NCBI GenBank assembly: GCA_965198915.1
Contig: CBDAQC010000001.1
Location: forward strand, 310,001 to 374,000
Direction: 5' to 3'
Length of the DNA stretch: 64,000 nt
Source: BOG-908 sp965198915
Lineage (GTDB): Bacteria > Pseudomonadota > Alphaproteobacteria > Acetobacterales > Acetobacteraceae
Of this stretch, positions 17,037 to 25,474 are shown one piece after another; positions within the stretch are counted from its first letter, which is position 1; every line of letters starts with the position of its first letter. Below the pieces are notes generated by a model that was not told where the DNA came from, did not search any database, and saw only the letters and a program-made list of their open reading frames with translations. The translations under genes were made by a program, and so were the position numbers.

Positions 17037-17212
17037 TTGGGGCTCTGCCCCAAACCCCGCTGGGGCCTTGGCCCCAGACCCCGTTTCGTAGCAGTGCGCG
17101 TGAGTGTCTGTTTGAAGTTTTAAGGACGACTGTCCTTAGCGGGCCGGCGCCGCTGCTGGCGCTATCGGTTCGAGCCTGCGGGGCCGGGGGCAGAGCCCCT
17201 GGCCTTACAGGA
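17037..17212. repeat. Repeat family B, copy 1
   Basis: Opens with GGGGCTCTGCCCCAAACCCC and ends with GGGGGCAGAGCCCCTGGCC, so the ends are inverted. The centre has AAGGACGACTGTCCTTAG, a small hairpin. A stray GTGTCTGTTTGAAG in the middle matches the end of MITE-1, as if such an element had been deleted. It lies between convergent genes. Confidence 0.7.
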
Positions 17213-17224
17213 CGTCAGCACACG

Positions 17225-18058
17225 CTACTCCGCCGCGCTGACCAACGTGGTCGGCGCGTTACGGCTTACCGGATAGGCCAACTGCGCCGCCAATCCGGCC
17301 GGAAGCTTTGCGTCTATGCCGTAACTGCCGGGCAGGCGGGGCGGCAGGTAGTAGGTGCCGAACAGCCGGTCCACCCAGGGCAGCATCGCGGCGTAATTCT
17401 TGTCGATATAGGCCGCGCCGTCGTTTGTATGGTGCCAATGGTGGAAGGCCGGGGTGGCCACCGCGCCCTCCAGCCAGCCGAAGCGCCAGTTCAGGTTGGC
17501 GTGCACGAAGAAGCCCCACAGGCTGCCGATGAGCGCGAACAACAGCGGCACGGTGTCTATGTGGTTGCCCATCGGCTGCGCCAGGCCTGTCAGATACAGC
17601 GGCACCAGCCCGCAGAAACGGCCGAACACGATATCGATCGGGTGGGAGCGGGTGTTGACCAGCCAGTCCATGTGCTCGGCGGCGTGGTGGATGGCGTGGA
17701 AGCGCCAGAGTGCCGGCACCTGGTGCATCCAGCGGTGGCCCCAGTAGTAGCCGACTTCGCCCACGACCAGGGCGCCGGCCAGCCTGACGACCAGCGGCAG
17801 CCGTCCCACGAGGGCGAAGTAGCCGCCCGGCATCGCATGGTGCGCCGCCCAGGCGAGTAGGGAGAGCGGCAGAATGAGCAACAGCTTCGGGAGGAGGCCG
17901 CCGATCACGTAGTACCCGAGATCCGTCCAGAAGGCAGGGCGCATGATCTTCTGGCGGCGCGCGGCGAAGGCGCGTTCCAGCGGCACGAAGATGGCAATCA
18001 CCAGCACCAGGTTCGCGGCCAGCTTGGCCATGTCGATCGCGAGTGCCGGCACGTGCAT
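17225..18058 (-). CDS. Sterol desaturase / fatty acid hydroxylase superfamily membrane protein
   Basis: 277 residues with four to five TM segments and the tripartite histidine clusters of the family: HRWMH (~109), HAIHH (~122) and HHWHH (~208), which hold a di-iron centre. Members hydroxylate or desaturate sterols, hopanoids, carotenoids or fatty acids in the cytoplasmic membrane. The substrate cannot be named here. No carotenoid or hopanoid genes are adjacent. Length is normal for bacterial members. Confidence 0.88.
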   Translation of the reverse strand: MHVPALAIDMAKLAANLVLVIAIFVPLERAFAARRQKIMRPAFWTDLGYYVIGGLLPKLLLILPLSLLAWAAHHAMPGGYFALVGRLPLVVRLAGALVVGEVGYYWGHRWMHQVPALWRFHAIHHAAEHMDWLVNTRSHPIDIVFGRFCGLVPLYLTGLAQPMGNHIDTVPLLFALIGSLWGFFVHANLNWRFGWLEGAVATPAFHHWHHTNDGAAYIDKNYAAMLPWVDRLFGTYYLPPRLPGSYGIDAKLPAGLAAQLAYPVSRNAPTTLVSAAE

Positions 18059-18147
18059 GTCTGCTCCAGCTAGGCGTGTTCCGGGTTGGGAAAGAACGGC
18101 GCGCCGCCTGGGCCGCGCGCCATTCTTCGTTCCAGGCCCGTATTGTG

Positions 18148-18972
18148 TCAGGCTCTGCGGCGGCGGGCAACCATCACCGTGCCGAGCAGGCCGATGGCGG
18201 TCAGCGCCAGGGTGGACGGCTCGGGCACCGCGGAGCCGGTCGGCGCCACCGTCGTGTCGTTCAGCGACACGCCGTCCAGCAGCAGGAAGGGCGGATTGGC
18301 GCCGGCGCTGGCGGTGGCGAAGAAGAACAGCGTCTCGCTGGCGGCGTTGGCGACGAAGGTCATCGTCTGCTGTGTCCAGCCGGCGGCGCCGCCGGAGGCA
18401 ACGGTCATCGTGCTGGACTGCTGCGTCGTGTAGTTGGTGCTGTTGTAGGTGCCGTTGCCGAGGCCCACGGACCAGTTGCCGGTGAAACCGCCGGTGAAAC
18501 CAGCCTGTTCGAACGAGGCCTGCGAGAAGCGCAGCGTGTAGGTGTCGCCGACATTGAGGCCGCTCACCGACTGGTAGATCGCCTGCGTCTCGTAACTGGC
18601 GTCCGAGAGGAAGGCATTGCCGCCGCCGGGAATGGCGCCGGGTGAGGTGCCGGCAAAGCTCTCATGGCCGTCCTGGGCGTCATACCAGCCGTTCGTGCCG
18701 AAATTGCCGGTCGCGAGGAAGGAGAAGCCGCAATTGCTGGTGCCGCAGCCGGTGAACTGCCAGCCGGTCAGGTTGGAATCCGTGGTCTCCGTGCCGACAG
18801 TCGCGCCGTTGTAAGTCGTGGTCGCGGTAGTCTGGCTGAAGTTGCCGTTCTGTATCAGGTCGGCCCGGGCCGGCACCGCTATACACGTTGAGGTTGCAAC
18901 GGCAACACTAAGCGCAATCGTCATGCGCATGAAACTGGGCTGTATCGCGAGGAACGTCTTGTTGATGGTCAC
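18148..18972 (-). CDS. PEP-CTERM sorting-domain exported protein
   Basis: 274 residues from GTG 18972, which has AAGGA seven bases upstream. The signal peptide ends near VPARA. The mature part is a Thr/Gly/Asn-rich beta-type domain with Cys-poor, carbohydrate-binding-like character (LIQNGNFSQT opening, as in choice-of-anchor/DUF642-like proteins). The C-terminus is VPEPSTLAL, a hydrophobic helix and RRRRA, a textbook PEP-CTERM anchor recognised by an exosortase. Such proteins are usually secreted with exopolysaccharide. No exosortase or EPS gene is in the window. The longer ORF start upstream is rejected. Confidence 0.88.
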   Translation of the reverse strand: MTINKTFLAIQPSFMRMTIALSVAVATSTCIAVPARADLIQNGNFSQTTATTTYNGATVGTETTDSNLTGWQFTGCGTSNCGFSFLATGNFGTNGWYDAQDGHESFAGTSPGAIPGGGNAFLSDASYETQAIYQSVSGLNVGDTYTLRFSQASFEQAGFTGGFTGNWSVGLGNGTYNSTNYTTQQSSTMTVASGGAAGWTQQTMTFVANAASETLFFFATASAGANPPFLLLDGVSLNDTTVAPTGSAVPEPSTLALTAIGLLGTVMVARRRRA

Positions 18973-19165
18973 GGGCCAGGTCCTTCTTCGTCTCACGCCA
19001 CGAAATACGGACAGATATTCACAAAAGCAAGTCTCAATTTGTATACAGCACACGCGTTTATGCACGGCTGACTTGCATTCGTAACGAGAGCGAAAAATCT
19101 GGCCGGATATAAGGCGTGCATGACCGGGCAGCGCTCGCTGCCGTCAGACGGCCGGACCTATGAGG

Positions 19166-19311
19166 TTAGTGTCTGTTTGAAAGTCGCCCTGGCGGCCATC
19201 CGGCGGCGATTTCCTGCGCTCCGGTGCTCATGGCCGCAGGAGGCTACTTCGCTCGGGTGCTCGAAATCACCTTAGCTGGCTCACCAGGTCAGGTTTCCAA
19301 ATGGACGCTTA
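19166..19311. repeat. MITE-1 copy b
   Basis: ~146 bp, left end TTAGTGTCTGTTTGAAAG, right end TTTCCAAATGGACGCTTA, with the same GGTGCTCATGGCC/GGGTGCTCG interior as copies a and c. Its right end supplies the TAA stop of the downstream oxygenase gene. The ~190 bp on its left, up to the PEP-CTERM start, shows nothing else I can name apart from presumed promoter sequence. Confidence 0.75.
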
Positions 19312-19968
19312 GAAGTATCGCTTGACCAGCGCGCTCAGCCGGTGACGTCGAAGCTCGCTGCGCGCCCGCGAATCGTTCGTCATGTAGTTCAGCTGGATGG
19401 AGTGGCGCGGGCCGACATAGCTGCGGTGGCCGTGGAAAGTCGTGGGACCGTTCGGGAACACCAGGAGGGTCCCGTCGGTCGGCGGCACCTCGATCTCGTA
19501 GTCCTCGAGATCGTCGGCCGAGCGCAGCAGCCGCAGGCAGCCGTCTTGCTTGGCGAAAGCGGGGCTTGGCGGGTTGAGATACAGCAGGACGGTCACTCGC
19601 TTGGCGTCCGAGTCGGTATGTATCTGGCCATCCTTCTCCCGCGTAGCGAGACGCATGGTCAGCATGGTGGGCGAGTCGTCCAGGTCCAGGCCGAACTTGG
19701 CCGCAATCGCCGAGCGCAGGGCCGGACCCTCAAGCTCCGCCATCAGTGCGGCCGCGTCCGGCCCGAGCGATAGCGATTCGGGCGGGAACGAGCCGCCGCG
19801 TTCCAGCTTCGGGAGTTGGCCGTAGATTCGGGCCAGGGCGCCCGGCGGGACGAAATGGGGGACCACCACATGGGTAAAGGGTGCGCTGGCCACCGGTGTG
19901 GCGGTCAGGGCCGCGTAGTCGAGAACCTGCGTGGCAGGCCTGTTGAGATCGGGTGCTAGATCGCTCAT
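19309..19968 (-). CDS. 2-oxoglutarate/Fe(II)-dependent dioxygenase superfamily protein
   Basis: 219 residues with the double-stranded beta-helix Fe(II) motif: H-x-D in GQIHTDSDAKRVTVLLYLN (~115) and the distal His in TFHGHRSYVGPRHSIQLNY, whose following Arg would bind 2-oxoglutarate. This matches the prolyl-4-hydroxylase-like group often found with sugar or peptide modification genes. The substrate is unknown and the neighbours give no hint. The TAA stop is formed by the end of MITE-1 copy b. Confidence 0.82.
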   Translation of the reverse strand: MSDLAPDLNRPATQVLDYAALTATPVASAPFTHVVVPHFVPPGALARIYGQLPKLERGGSFPPESLSLGPDAAALMAELEGPALRSAIAAKFGLDLDDSPTMLTMRLATREKDGQIHTDSDAKRVTVLLYLNPPSPAFAKQDGCLRLLRSADDLEDYEIEVPPTDGTLLVFPNGPTTFHGHRSYVGPRHSIQLNYMTNDSRARSELRRHRLSALVKRYF

Positions 19969-20023
19969 GCCGCCCAGATGCGCCTGCGGGTGTGCCGCGG
20001 CAAGTCACCCAACTGCGAAGCTG

Positions 20024-20293
20024 CTAGGTCTTGTCCCAGTGATGCACGGTGAGCACCGTGTCCGTCGACAGCAGGTGGCCACAGGGCAGTGTCTGGGCAG
20101 GATCGGCCGGCAGGTAGGCCACGTGCGACACCAGGCGGCTGTTGTTCATGCAGGTCGTGCCGCCGACGGAGGGCTGCGCGAATGCCTTGTGCGCGGGTAT
20201 CTGCGCGGGGACAGGCGAAGCTGCCACAGCCTGGAAGCTTGTGACCGTTGCGGCGAAGAACCAGAAGCTGGTGATCTTGGGTAACCGTGACAT
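20024..20293 (-). CDS. Small exported protein of unknown function
   Basis: 89 residues. Residues 1-25 look like a Sec signal peptide (basic SRLPK, then a hydrophobic FWFFAATVTSF core, cleavage near AVA-AS). The mature part has two Cys (TCMNN and PCGHLL) that could form a disulfide. GAGGACA lies just upstream of the ATG. No recognisable family. It is divergent from zapE, sharing a 137-bp promoter region. Confidence 0.6.
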   Translation of the reverse strand: MSRLPKITSFWFFAATVTSFQAVAASPVPAQIPAHKAFAQPSVGGTTCMNNSRLVSHVAYLPADPAQTLPCGHLLSTDTVLTVHHWDKT

Positions 20294-20430
20294 CTTGTCC
20301 TCGCAAGCACGTCTAATGCTTTCCTGCGCCTGTAACGTAACTAGCCTGCAGATAGATTAACCCTCACGTTTGGTTGATATGACTGGCGCCTGTTGCCGTG
20401 GCAGCCGCCCCGGGTTACTGGCCCGGCACA

Positions 20431-21597
20431 ATGCAAAATTCGGCGTCGATTACCGGGCAGGCTGCTTCGCCCGGACCGCTGGGCGCATGGCGCGCCCTGG
20501 TGAACGAGGGTGCGCTCAGCCCGGACGATTCACAGCGCCTGGCCGTCGAGCGCTTGCAGGACCTCTGGGTGAAACTGCGCGGCTACGATCCGCCGCCTGG
20601 CCCGCACTCCACCGGCCTGCTGAACCGGTTATTGCGCCGGCGCCCGGCAGAGGGCGCGCCGGACGGCCGCCCGAACGGACTATACCTGGTGGGCGAGGTG
20701 GGGCGCGGCAAATCCATGCTGATGGATTTGTTCTTCGGTTGCGCCGAGGTCGTCCGTAAACGGCGGGTGCATTTCCACCGCTTCATGCAGGAGCAGCACG
20801 CAAGGATACATGCCTGGAAGCAGGCCGATCCTGACGGCGCAGACCCTATTCCGGCGCTGGCCGACGCCATTGCCGCGGAAGCCGCCCTGCTGTGCTTCGA
20901 CGAGTTCCAGGTGAACGACATCGTGGACGCGATGATACTGGGGCGCCTGTTCGCCGCCCTGTTCGATCGTGGCGTGGTGGTGGTGGCGACCTCGAACACG
21001 CTGCCTGCCGACCTGTTCCGCGGGCGGCCCGGCCGCGACGCGTTCCTGCCGTTCATCGCTTTGCTGGAACAGCGCCTGGACGTGCTGGTACTGCAGGGCG
21101 AGCGGGATTTCCGCCGTGCCCGGCTGCGCGGCATGGCGGTGTGGCACGTGCCGATCGGCGCGCGTTCCGACGCGCGGCTGGACGAGGCGTTCCGCCAGCT
21201 TACCGGCGGCGCGCCGGCCGGCCCTGACCGGCTGCTGGTGATGGGCCGCCGGCTGGACGTACCGCTGGCCGCAGCCGGCGTTGCCCGATTCGATTTCGCG
21301 GCGCTGTGCGGCACCGCCCTCGGCGCCGGTGATTACCTGGCGCTGGCCACGCATTTCCACGCGCTCGTGCTGGACGGTGTGCCGCGGCTCTCGCCCGACA
21401 ATTTCGACGAGGCGCGGCGCTTCATCGTGCTGGTGGACGCGCTGTATGACCACAGGGTGAAGCTGGTGGCCTCGGCCGACGCGGCGCCGGACCAGCTATA
21501 CCGACGCGGCGAGGGCGCGCAGGCGTTCGAGCGGACGGCGTCACGGCTGGAGGAGATGCAGAGCCAGGACTACCTCGCTCTGGCGCATCTGACGTGA
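20431..21597 (+). CDS. zapE: Cell division protein ZapE / AFG1-like ATPase
   Basis: 388 residues from ATG 20431. AFG1-family P-loop ATPase: Walker A GEVGRGKSMLMDLFF, the family motif RVHFHRFMQEQHARIH, Walker B ALLCFDEFQVNDI, and sensor-like VVVVATSN. ZapE binds FtsZ at the septum during constriction in E. coli; AFG1 homologues act in mitochondrial protein quality control. The GTG at 20398 would add eleven residues without conservation. It is a monocistronic-looking gene followed by a 130-bp gap and lexA. Confidence 0.92.
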   Translation: MQNSASITGQAASPGPLGAWRALVNEGALSPDDSQRLAVERLQDLWVKLRGYDPPPGPHSTGLLNRLLRRRPAEGAPDGRPNGLYLVGEVGRGKSMLMDLFFGCAEVVRKRRVHFHRFMQEQHARIHAWKQADPDGADPIPALADAIAAEAALLCFDEFQVNDIVDAMILGRLFAALFDRGVVVVATSNTLPADLFRGRPGRDAFLPFIALLEQRLDVLVLQGERDFRRARLRGMAVWHVPIGARSDARLDEAFRQLTGGAPAGPDRLLVMGRRLDVPLAAAGVARFDFAALCGTALGAGDYLALATHFHALVLDGVPRLSPDNFDEARRFIVLVDALYDHRVKLVASADAAPDQLYRRGEGAQAFERTASRLEEMQSQDYLALAHLT

Positions 21598-21730
21598 GAC
21601 CGGGCGAGGCGGAGTCACCCGCGCAACGGGCGGGTCTCTGCAGGCGGAGCGGCGTTGCGGCGGCTAAACCGTCGATTCATCATTAGCTTATTGACGGAGT
21701 CTCAGGAACTAAATTAGAACGTTCACCAGA

Positions 21731-21745
21731 GTTGCCGGTTTGTTC
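21731..21745 (+). promoter_or_regulatory. LexA operator (SOS box), lexA autoregulation
   Basis: GTTG-CCGGTTT-GTTC, one mismatch from the alphaproteobacterial SOS box GTTC-N7-GTTC, ending 48 bp before the lexA ATG. A further GTTC at 21721 precedes it. The position fits self-repression of lexA. Confidence 0.65.
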
Positions 21746-21793
21746 ACCCGCCCGAGGCAATTTGGGGGCGGAAACGCAGCACGAGGCCCGCCC

Positions 21794-22525
21794 ATGTTGA
21801 CCCGCAAGCAGCACGAGCTGCTCAGCTTCATCGACAGCCACCTGAAAGAGACCGGCGTCTCGCCGAGCTTCGAGGAGATGAAGGAGGCGCTCTCCCTGCG
21901 CTCCAAGTCCGGCATACACCGGCTGATTTCGGCATTGGAGGAGCGCGGCTTCCTGCGCCGCCACCACCACCGGGCGCGTGCGCTGGAAGTGGTCAAGCTG
22001 CCGGAGAACATGGCCCACCAGCCCTTGCCCGTCCGGCGTGACGGCGCCAAGGCCCCGCCGGCAGCACCCGGCTTCCAGCCCAACGTCATACGCGGCGATT
22101 TCTCCGCCAGGCTGCCCGGCGTGCGCGCCGCCCAGGACGCCGCGGCCATTTCCATGCCGCTATACGGCCGTATCGCCGCGGGCCAGGCGATCGAGGCGCT
22201 GCGCGACGAGGGCGCGCATATCGAGGTGCCGATGGCCATGCTGGGCGCCGGCGAGCATTTCGCCCTGGAAGTGGCCGGCGACTCGATGATCGACGCCGGG
22301 ATCTTCGACGGTGACACCGTGATCATACGAAAGGGCGACAAGGCCGATACCGGCCAGATCGTTGTGGCGCTGATCGACGAGAACGAGGTGACGCTGAAGC
22401 GCATACGCAAACGCGGCAACTCGATCGCGCTGGAGCCGGCGAACGCCAAATACGAGCCGCGCCTGCTGCCGGTGGACAAGGTGCGCGTGCAGGGACGACT
22501 GGTGGCGCTGCTGCGCAAGTACTAG
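21794..22525 (+). CDS. lexA: SOS repressor LexA
   Basis: 243 residues. The N-terminal winged helix (LTRKQHELLSFIDSH to LEERGFLRR, residues 1-60) is joined by a long linker to the S24 peptidase domain: a probable cleavage site in GRIAAGQAI, catalytic Ser in AGDSMIDAG and catalytic Lys in NEVTLKRIRK. RecA filaments trigger self-cleavage and derepress DNA repair genes. The long linker of ~40 residues after the DNA-binding domain is typical of alphaproteobacterial LexA. An SOS box lies upstream. The next gene starts 10 bp after the stop, so the two are probably co-transcribed. Confidence 0.95.
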   Translation: MLTRKQHELLSFIDSHLKETGVSPSFEEMKEALSLRSKSGIHRLISALEERGFLRRHHHRARALEVVKLPENMAHQPLPVRRDGAKAPPAAPGFQPNVIRGDFSARLPGVRAAQDAAAISMPLYGRIAAGQAIEALRDEGAHIEVPMAMLGAGEHFALEVAGDSMIDAGIFDGDTVIIRKGDKADTGQIVVALIDENEVTLKRIRKRGNSIALEPANAKYEPRLLPVDKVRVQGRLVALLRKY

Positions 22526-22535
22526 CCTGCCCGGC

Positions 22536-23156
22536 ATGAACACAGACACGCATTACTACGAACCCGCCTCCGGGCATGGTCTGGCGCACGATCCGTTCAA
22601 CGCGATCATCGGGCCGCGCCCGATCGGCTGGATATCGACCCGCGGCCGGGACGGATCGGTCAACCTGGCGCCATACAGCTTCTTCAACGCGTTCAACTAC
22701 CACCCGCCGATCATCGGGTTCGCCAGCGTGGGTGCGAAGGACACGCTGCGCAACGCGCAGGAGACCGGGCTGTTCGCCTGGAACCTGGCCACGCGCGCGC
22801 TTGCGGAGAAGATGAACGCAAGCTGTGCCGCGGTGCCCTATGGTCAGGACGAGTTCACGCTCAGCGGACTGACCCAGGCGCCCTGTCGGCTGATCGACGT
22901 GCCGCGCGTGGCGGAAAGCCCGGTGAACTTCGAGTGCCGGGTGTCCGACATCGTGCAGCTGAAAGGCTGGCAGGGCGAACCGGCGCAATCCTGGCTGGTG
23001 CTGGGCGAGGTGGTGGGCGTGCACATCGCGCAGACCCTGCTGGTGGACGGCGTGTTCGACACGTTCGGCGCGGGAATCATCCAGCGTGGCGGGGGGCCTA
23101 CCGCTTACGCGGAGATACGGCCGGACAGCCGGTTCGACATGCGGCGGCCTGGGTAG
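22536..23156 (+). CDS. Flavin reductase-like domain (FMN-binding split barrel) protein
   Basis: 206 residues of the DIM6/NTAB flavin reductase family: HDPFNAIIGPRPIGWISTR, GSVNLAPYSFFNAFNYHPP and a C-terminal region with GEVVGVHI. These bind FMN and typically reduce free flavin with NAD(P)H or act as a partner of a monooxygenase. The substrate is unknown. It lies 10 bp after lexA in the same direction, so it could respond to DNA damage through read-through, but no operator of its own is visible. Confidence 0.85.
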   Translation: MNTDTHYYEPASGHGLAHDPFNAIIGPRPIGWISTRGRDGSVNLAPYSFFNAFNYHPPIIGFASVGAKDTLRNAQETGLFAWNLATRALAEKMNASCAAVPYGQDEFTLSGLTQAPCRLIDVPRVAESPVNFECRVSDIVQLKGWQGEPAQSWLVLGEVVGVHIAQTLLVDGVFDTFGAGIIQRGGGPTAYAEIRPDSRFDMRRPG

Positions 23157-23315
23157 GCAAGCAAGCAGCTCTTTTAGGAAAACCATCAAGACTTCTGCGA
23201 TCTCGCTTCGGCCGCAAACGTGCAGCCCTGGGATTGCCCAAGCGAAAGCCAGCGCGGAGAAATGAAAGTTTTTTGGTCCTTTTTTCAAAAAAGGACTGCT
23301 TGCTTCCTTGCCTGA
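23157..23315. repeat. R7: paired-arm R repeat (convergent spacer)
   Basis: The left arm is degenerate (AAGCAGCTCTTTTAGGAAAA). The right arm (23265-23313) carries the third stem variant, GGTCCTTTTTTCAAAAAAGGAC, where TCC pairs with GGA instead of TTC with GAA. It lies between the convergent flavin reductase and thiL genes; the 68 bp up to the thiL stop hold nothing else. Confidence 0.75.
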
Positions 23316-23383
23316 AGTCCAAGTTCCCGCTGCTCGCTCAAGTGCTGCCTGCGCGCCAGGCCAAGCAAGCCGCGGCCCGAAGC

Positions 23384-24325
23384 TCAGAAGTGGCTGAAGC
23401 CCGCGCGCGGGAAGGCCAGCGTCTCCCCTGACGGTCCGATGACGCGGACTTCCGGCGCGCCCTGCGCGAAGTGGCCGATGCGCGTGACTGGCAGGCCGCA
23501 GCGGCGGCATTCGGCCTGCAGCGCGGCGCCTGCGTGATCCGGCACGGCGAGCAGAAGCTCGTAATCGTCACCGCCGGTCAGGCACAGTTCCAGCCGGCCC
23601 GCGGCGCGCGCGGCCGGCGACAGCGGCACGTCGGCGGCGTGGATGACCGCGCCCAGCCCGGCGGCGCGCGCCAGGTGCCCGCAATCCTGCACCAGCCCGT
23701 CGGACACATCCATCGCCGCGTGCACCAGGCCGGCCAGCGCCAGGCCGAGCCGGGGCTGCGGCAGGCGGTAGCGGTTCGCCAACGCGCCGCCGGGGTCGGC
23801 CACCTCGCCACGCAGCGCCAGCAATCCCAGCGCCGCGTCGCCTATGGTTCCGGTCACCCACAGCCCGTCCCCGGCTTGCGCGCCGGCGCGCCGCAGCGCC
23901 CGGCCAGGGGCTGCGTGCCCGATCACGGTGGCAGACAGGCAGGCCGGGCCGGGCGTGCTCGTCGTGTCGCCACCCAGCAGCGTGATGCCGTATTCCGCCT
24001 GGTCCTGCGCCAGGCCGCGCGCGAAGGCGCCGAACCAGTCCGCGTTGGTGCTGCGCGGCACGGACACGGTCAGAAGGTAGTGCAGCGGGACCGCGCCCAT
24101 GGCGGCCAGGTCGGACAGGTTCACCCGCAGCAGCTTGCGCGCCACCAGGTCCGGCGAGTCGGTGGGAAGGAAGTGGACGCCTTCCACGATGGCGTCGGCG
24201 GAGAGAACGAGCTCCCGGCCCGGCGGCGGGGCGAACACCGCGGCATCGTCCTGCAGGCCCAGCGCTTCCGGCGCTGCCAGCGGGCGGAAGGCGGCGATGC
24301 GGGTGAATTCGGGGGGAAGGAGCAA
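23384..24325 (-). CDS. thiL: Thiamine-monophosphate kinase
   Basis: 313 residues of the AIR synthase-related kinase fold: GLQDDAAVF near the N-terminus, LSADAIVEGVHF, RVNLSDLAAMGA, GGDTTS, GDGLWVTGTIGDAALG, MDVSDGL and LTGGDDYELL, all ThiL signatures. It phosphorylates thiamine-P to thiamine-PP. The start is TTG 24325: the family needs a start here, and GAAGG lies exactly six bases upstream. That Shine-Dalgarno belongs to the left arm of repeat R8. It closes the nrdR-rib-nusB-thiL cluster. Confidence 0.95.
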   Translation of the reverse strand: MLLPPEFTRIAAFRPLAAPEALGLQDDAAVFAPPPGRELVLSADAIVEGVHFLPTDSPDLVARKLLRVNLSDLAAMGAVPLHYLLTVSVPRSTNADWFGAFARGLAQDQAEYGITLLGGDTTSTPGPACLSATVIGHAAPGRALRRAGAQAGDGLWVTGTIGDAALGLLALRGEVADPGGALANRYRLPQPRLGLALAGLVHAAMDVSDGLVQDCGHLARAAGLGAVIHAADVPLSPAARAAGRLELCLTGGDDYELLLAVPDHAGAALQAECRRCGLPVTRIGHFAQGAPEVRVIGPSGETLAFPRAGFSHF

Positions 24326-24503
24326 GGAAGGCCTTCTTTTTTGAAAAAAAAAGAAGCAAAAACTTTTGCTCCTGCGCCTGCACGTAGTGATTGACTAGCT
24401 TTGCCATCGCGCGCACCGGCAGAACCGGACGTGGCCGTGGCGCAGGCGGAGAAGCAAAAGTTTTTCGCTTCTTTTTTCAAAAAAGAAGGCCTTTCTTGCC
24501 TTA
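24326..24503. repeat. R8: paired-arm R repeat (nusB / thiL spacer)
   Basis: The left arm at 24326-24368 has a nine-A run instead of the usual seven. The right arm at 24452-24500 reads AAGCAAAAGTTTTTCGCTTC then TTTTTTCAAAAAAGAAGG. The interior ends GCGCCTGC/GCGCAGGCGG pair. The left arm overlaps the thiL ribosome binding site and the right arm touches the nusB stop. Confidence 0.85.
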
Positions 24504-24992
24504 CTGCCGAACCTCGAACTCCCGAGGCCGCAGCACATGCGCCAGCGCGTCCAGAAGCCCGTTCGCCATCTTCGGCTCCTCGCCGTGGAAGAAGCCGTGC
24601 GCCACGTCCATGTACTCGTTGATCACCACCGCCACGGGCGGCCCGTCGCGCATCACCAGCTCGGCGCCGGCCGCGCGCAGCAAGGCGCGCAGCACCGGGT
24701 CCAGCCGCGCCAGCGGCCACTCCTCCGGTAGCGCGCCGGCCAGCAGGCCGTCTATCTGGTCCTGCTTCAACACCGCCTGGCGCACGATCTGGCCGAACAG
24801 CTTCACGTGGGCGTCCGGCACGCGGCCTTCCTCGTAGCCGCCTGTGCCGGGCAGCTCGCCCAGGCGGTGGCGGACGAACTGCTCGATCACCGCTTCGGGG
24901 TTCTCGCCGCCCTGTTCGGCCTGGAACAGCGCCTGCACGGCGCCCACGCGCGCCGCCGTGCGCGGCCGCGTCAGTGCCGGTGTCTTGCCCAT
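24501..24992 (-). CDS. nusB: Transcription antitermination factor NusB
   Basis: 163 residues, all-helical NusB fold: RTAARVGAVQALFQAEQGG at the N-terminus, WPLARLDPVLRALLRAAGAEL in the middle and PVAVVINEYMDVAHGFFHGEEPKMANGLLD at the C-terminus. NusB binds boxA RNA with S10 and supports rRNA antitermination. ATG 24992 is chosen because GGGAG lies seven bases upstream and it overlaps the ribH TGA (translational coupling); a GTG one codon earlier is possible. Confidence 0.95.
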   Translation of the reverse strand: MGKTPALTRPRTAARVGAVQALFQAEQGGENPEAVIEQFVRHRLGELPGTGGYEEGRVPDAHVKLFGQIVRQAVLKQDQIDGLLAGALPEEWPLARLDPVLRALLRAAGAELVMRDGPPVAVVINEYMDVAHGFFHGEEPKMANGLLDALAHVLRPREFEVRQ

Positions 24993-25474
24993 CACGTAGC
25001 TCCCAGGTGGCGCGCGGCGGCGACCTGCAGCAGCGCCGCGGCGGCCGCCTCCGCGCCCTTGTTATGGCCGTCCGCCCCGCTGCGCGCCACCGCCTGTTCG
25101 ATCGAATGCACGGTCAGCACGCCGGAGCCCAGGGCCACGCCGAACTGCAGGGCCACGTTCATCAGTCCGGCCATCGTCTCGCGGCAGATGTAGTCGTAAT
25201 GGTCCGTGCCGCCGCGCACGATGCAGCCCAGGGCCACGAACCCGTCCCACTGGCGCGGGCCGCGCAGGGCTATGCGTATCGCCTGCGGCAGTTCGAAGGC
25301 GCCGGCTACGTCCAGGATTTCGTGGCGCGCGCCGGCTTCGGCCAGGATGCGCACCGCACCCTGCGTCATGCCGTCGATCACCGCGCGGTAATACGGCGCG
25401 CGTATCACCAGCAGGCTGGGTGGCGGGCCGTCCACACGAGGGGCCGCCGGCAGCGGCGCGTCGGCGGTGCTCAT
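24992..25474 (-). CDS. ribH: 6,7-dimethyl-8-ribityllumazine synthase
   Basis: 160 residues: VIRAPYYRAVIDGM, DVAGAFELPQAIRIAL, ALGCIVRGGTDHYDYIC and a late LTVHSIEQAVARSG are RibH signatures. It condenses 3,4-dihydroxy-2-butanone-4-P with the pyrimidine intermediate to make lumazine, the penultimate step to riboflavin. Its ATG overlaps the ribBA stop and its stop overlaps nusB, so the three are translationally coupled. Confidence 0.95.
   Translation of the reverse strand: MSTADAPLPAAPRVDGPPPSLLVIRAPYYRAVIDGMTQGAVRILAEAGARHEILDVAGAFELPQAIRIALRGPRQWDGFVALGCIVRGGTDHYDYICRETMAGLMNVALQFGVALGSGVLTVHSIEQAVARSGADGHNKGAEAAAAALLQVAAARHLGAT

Noticed and set aside
17160..17180. T-arm-like GGTTCGAGCC suggesting a tRNA
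   Set aside because: It lies in repeat family B and has no acceptor or anticodon arm around it.
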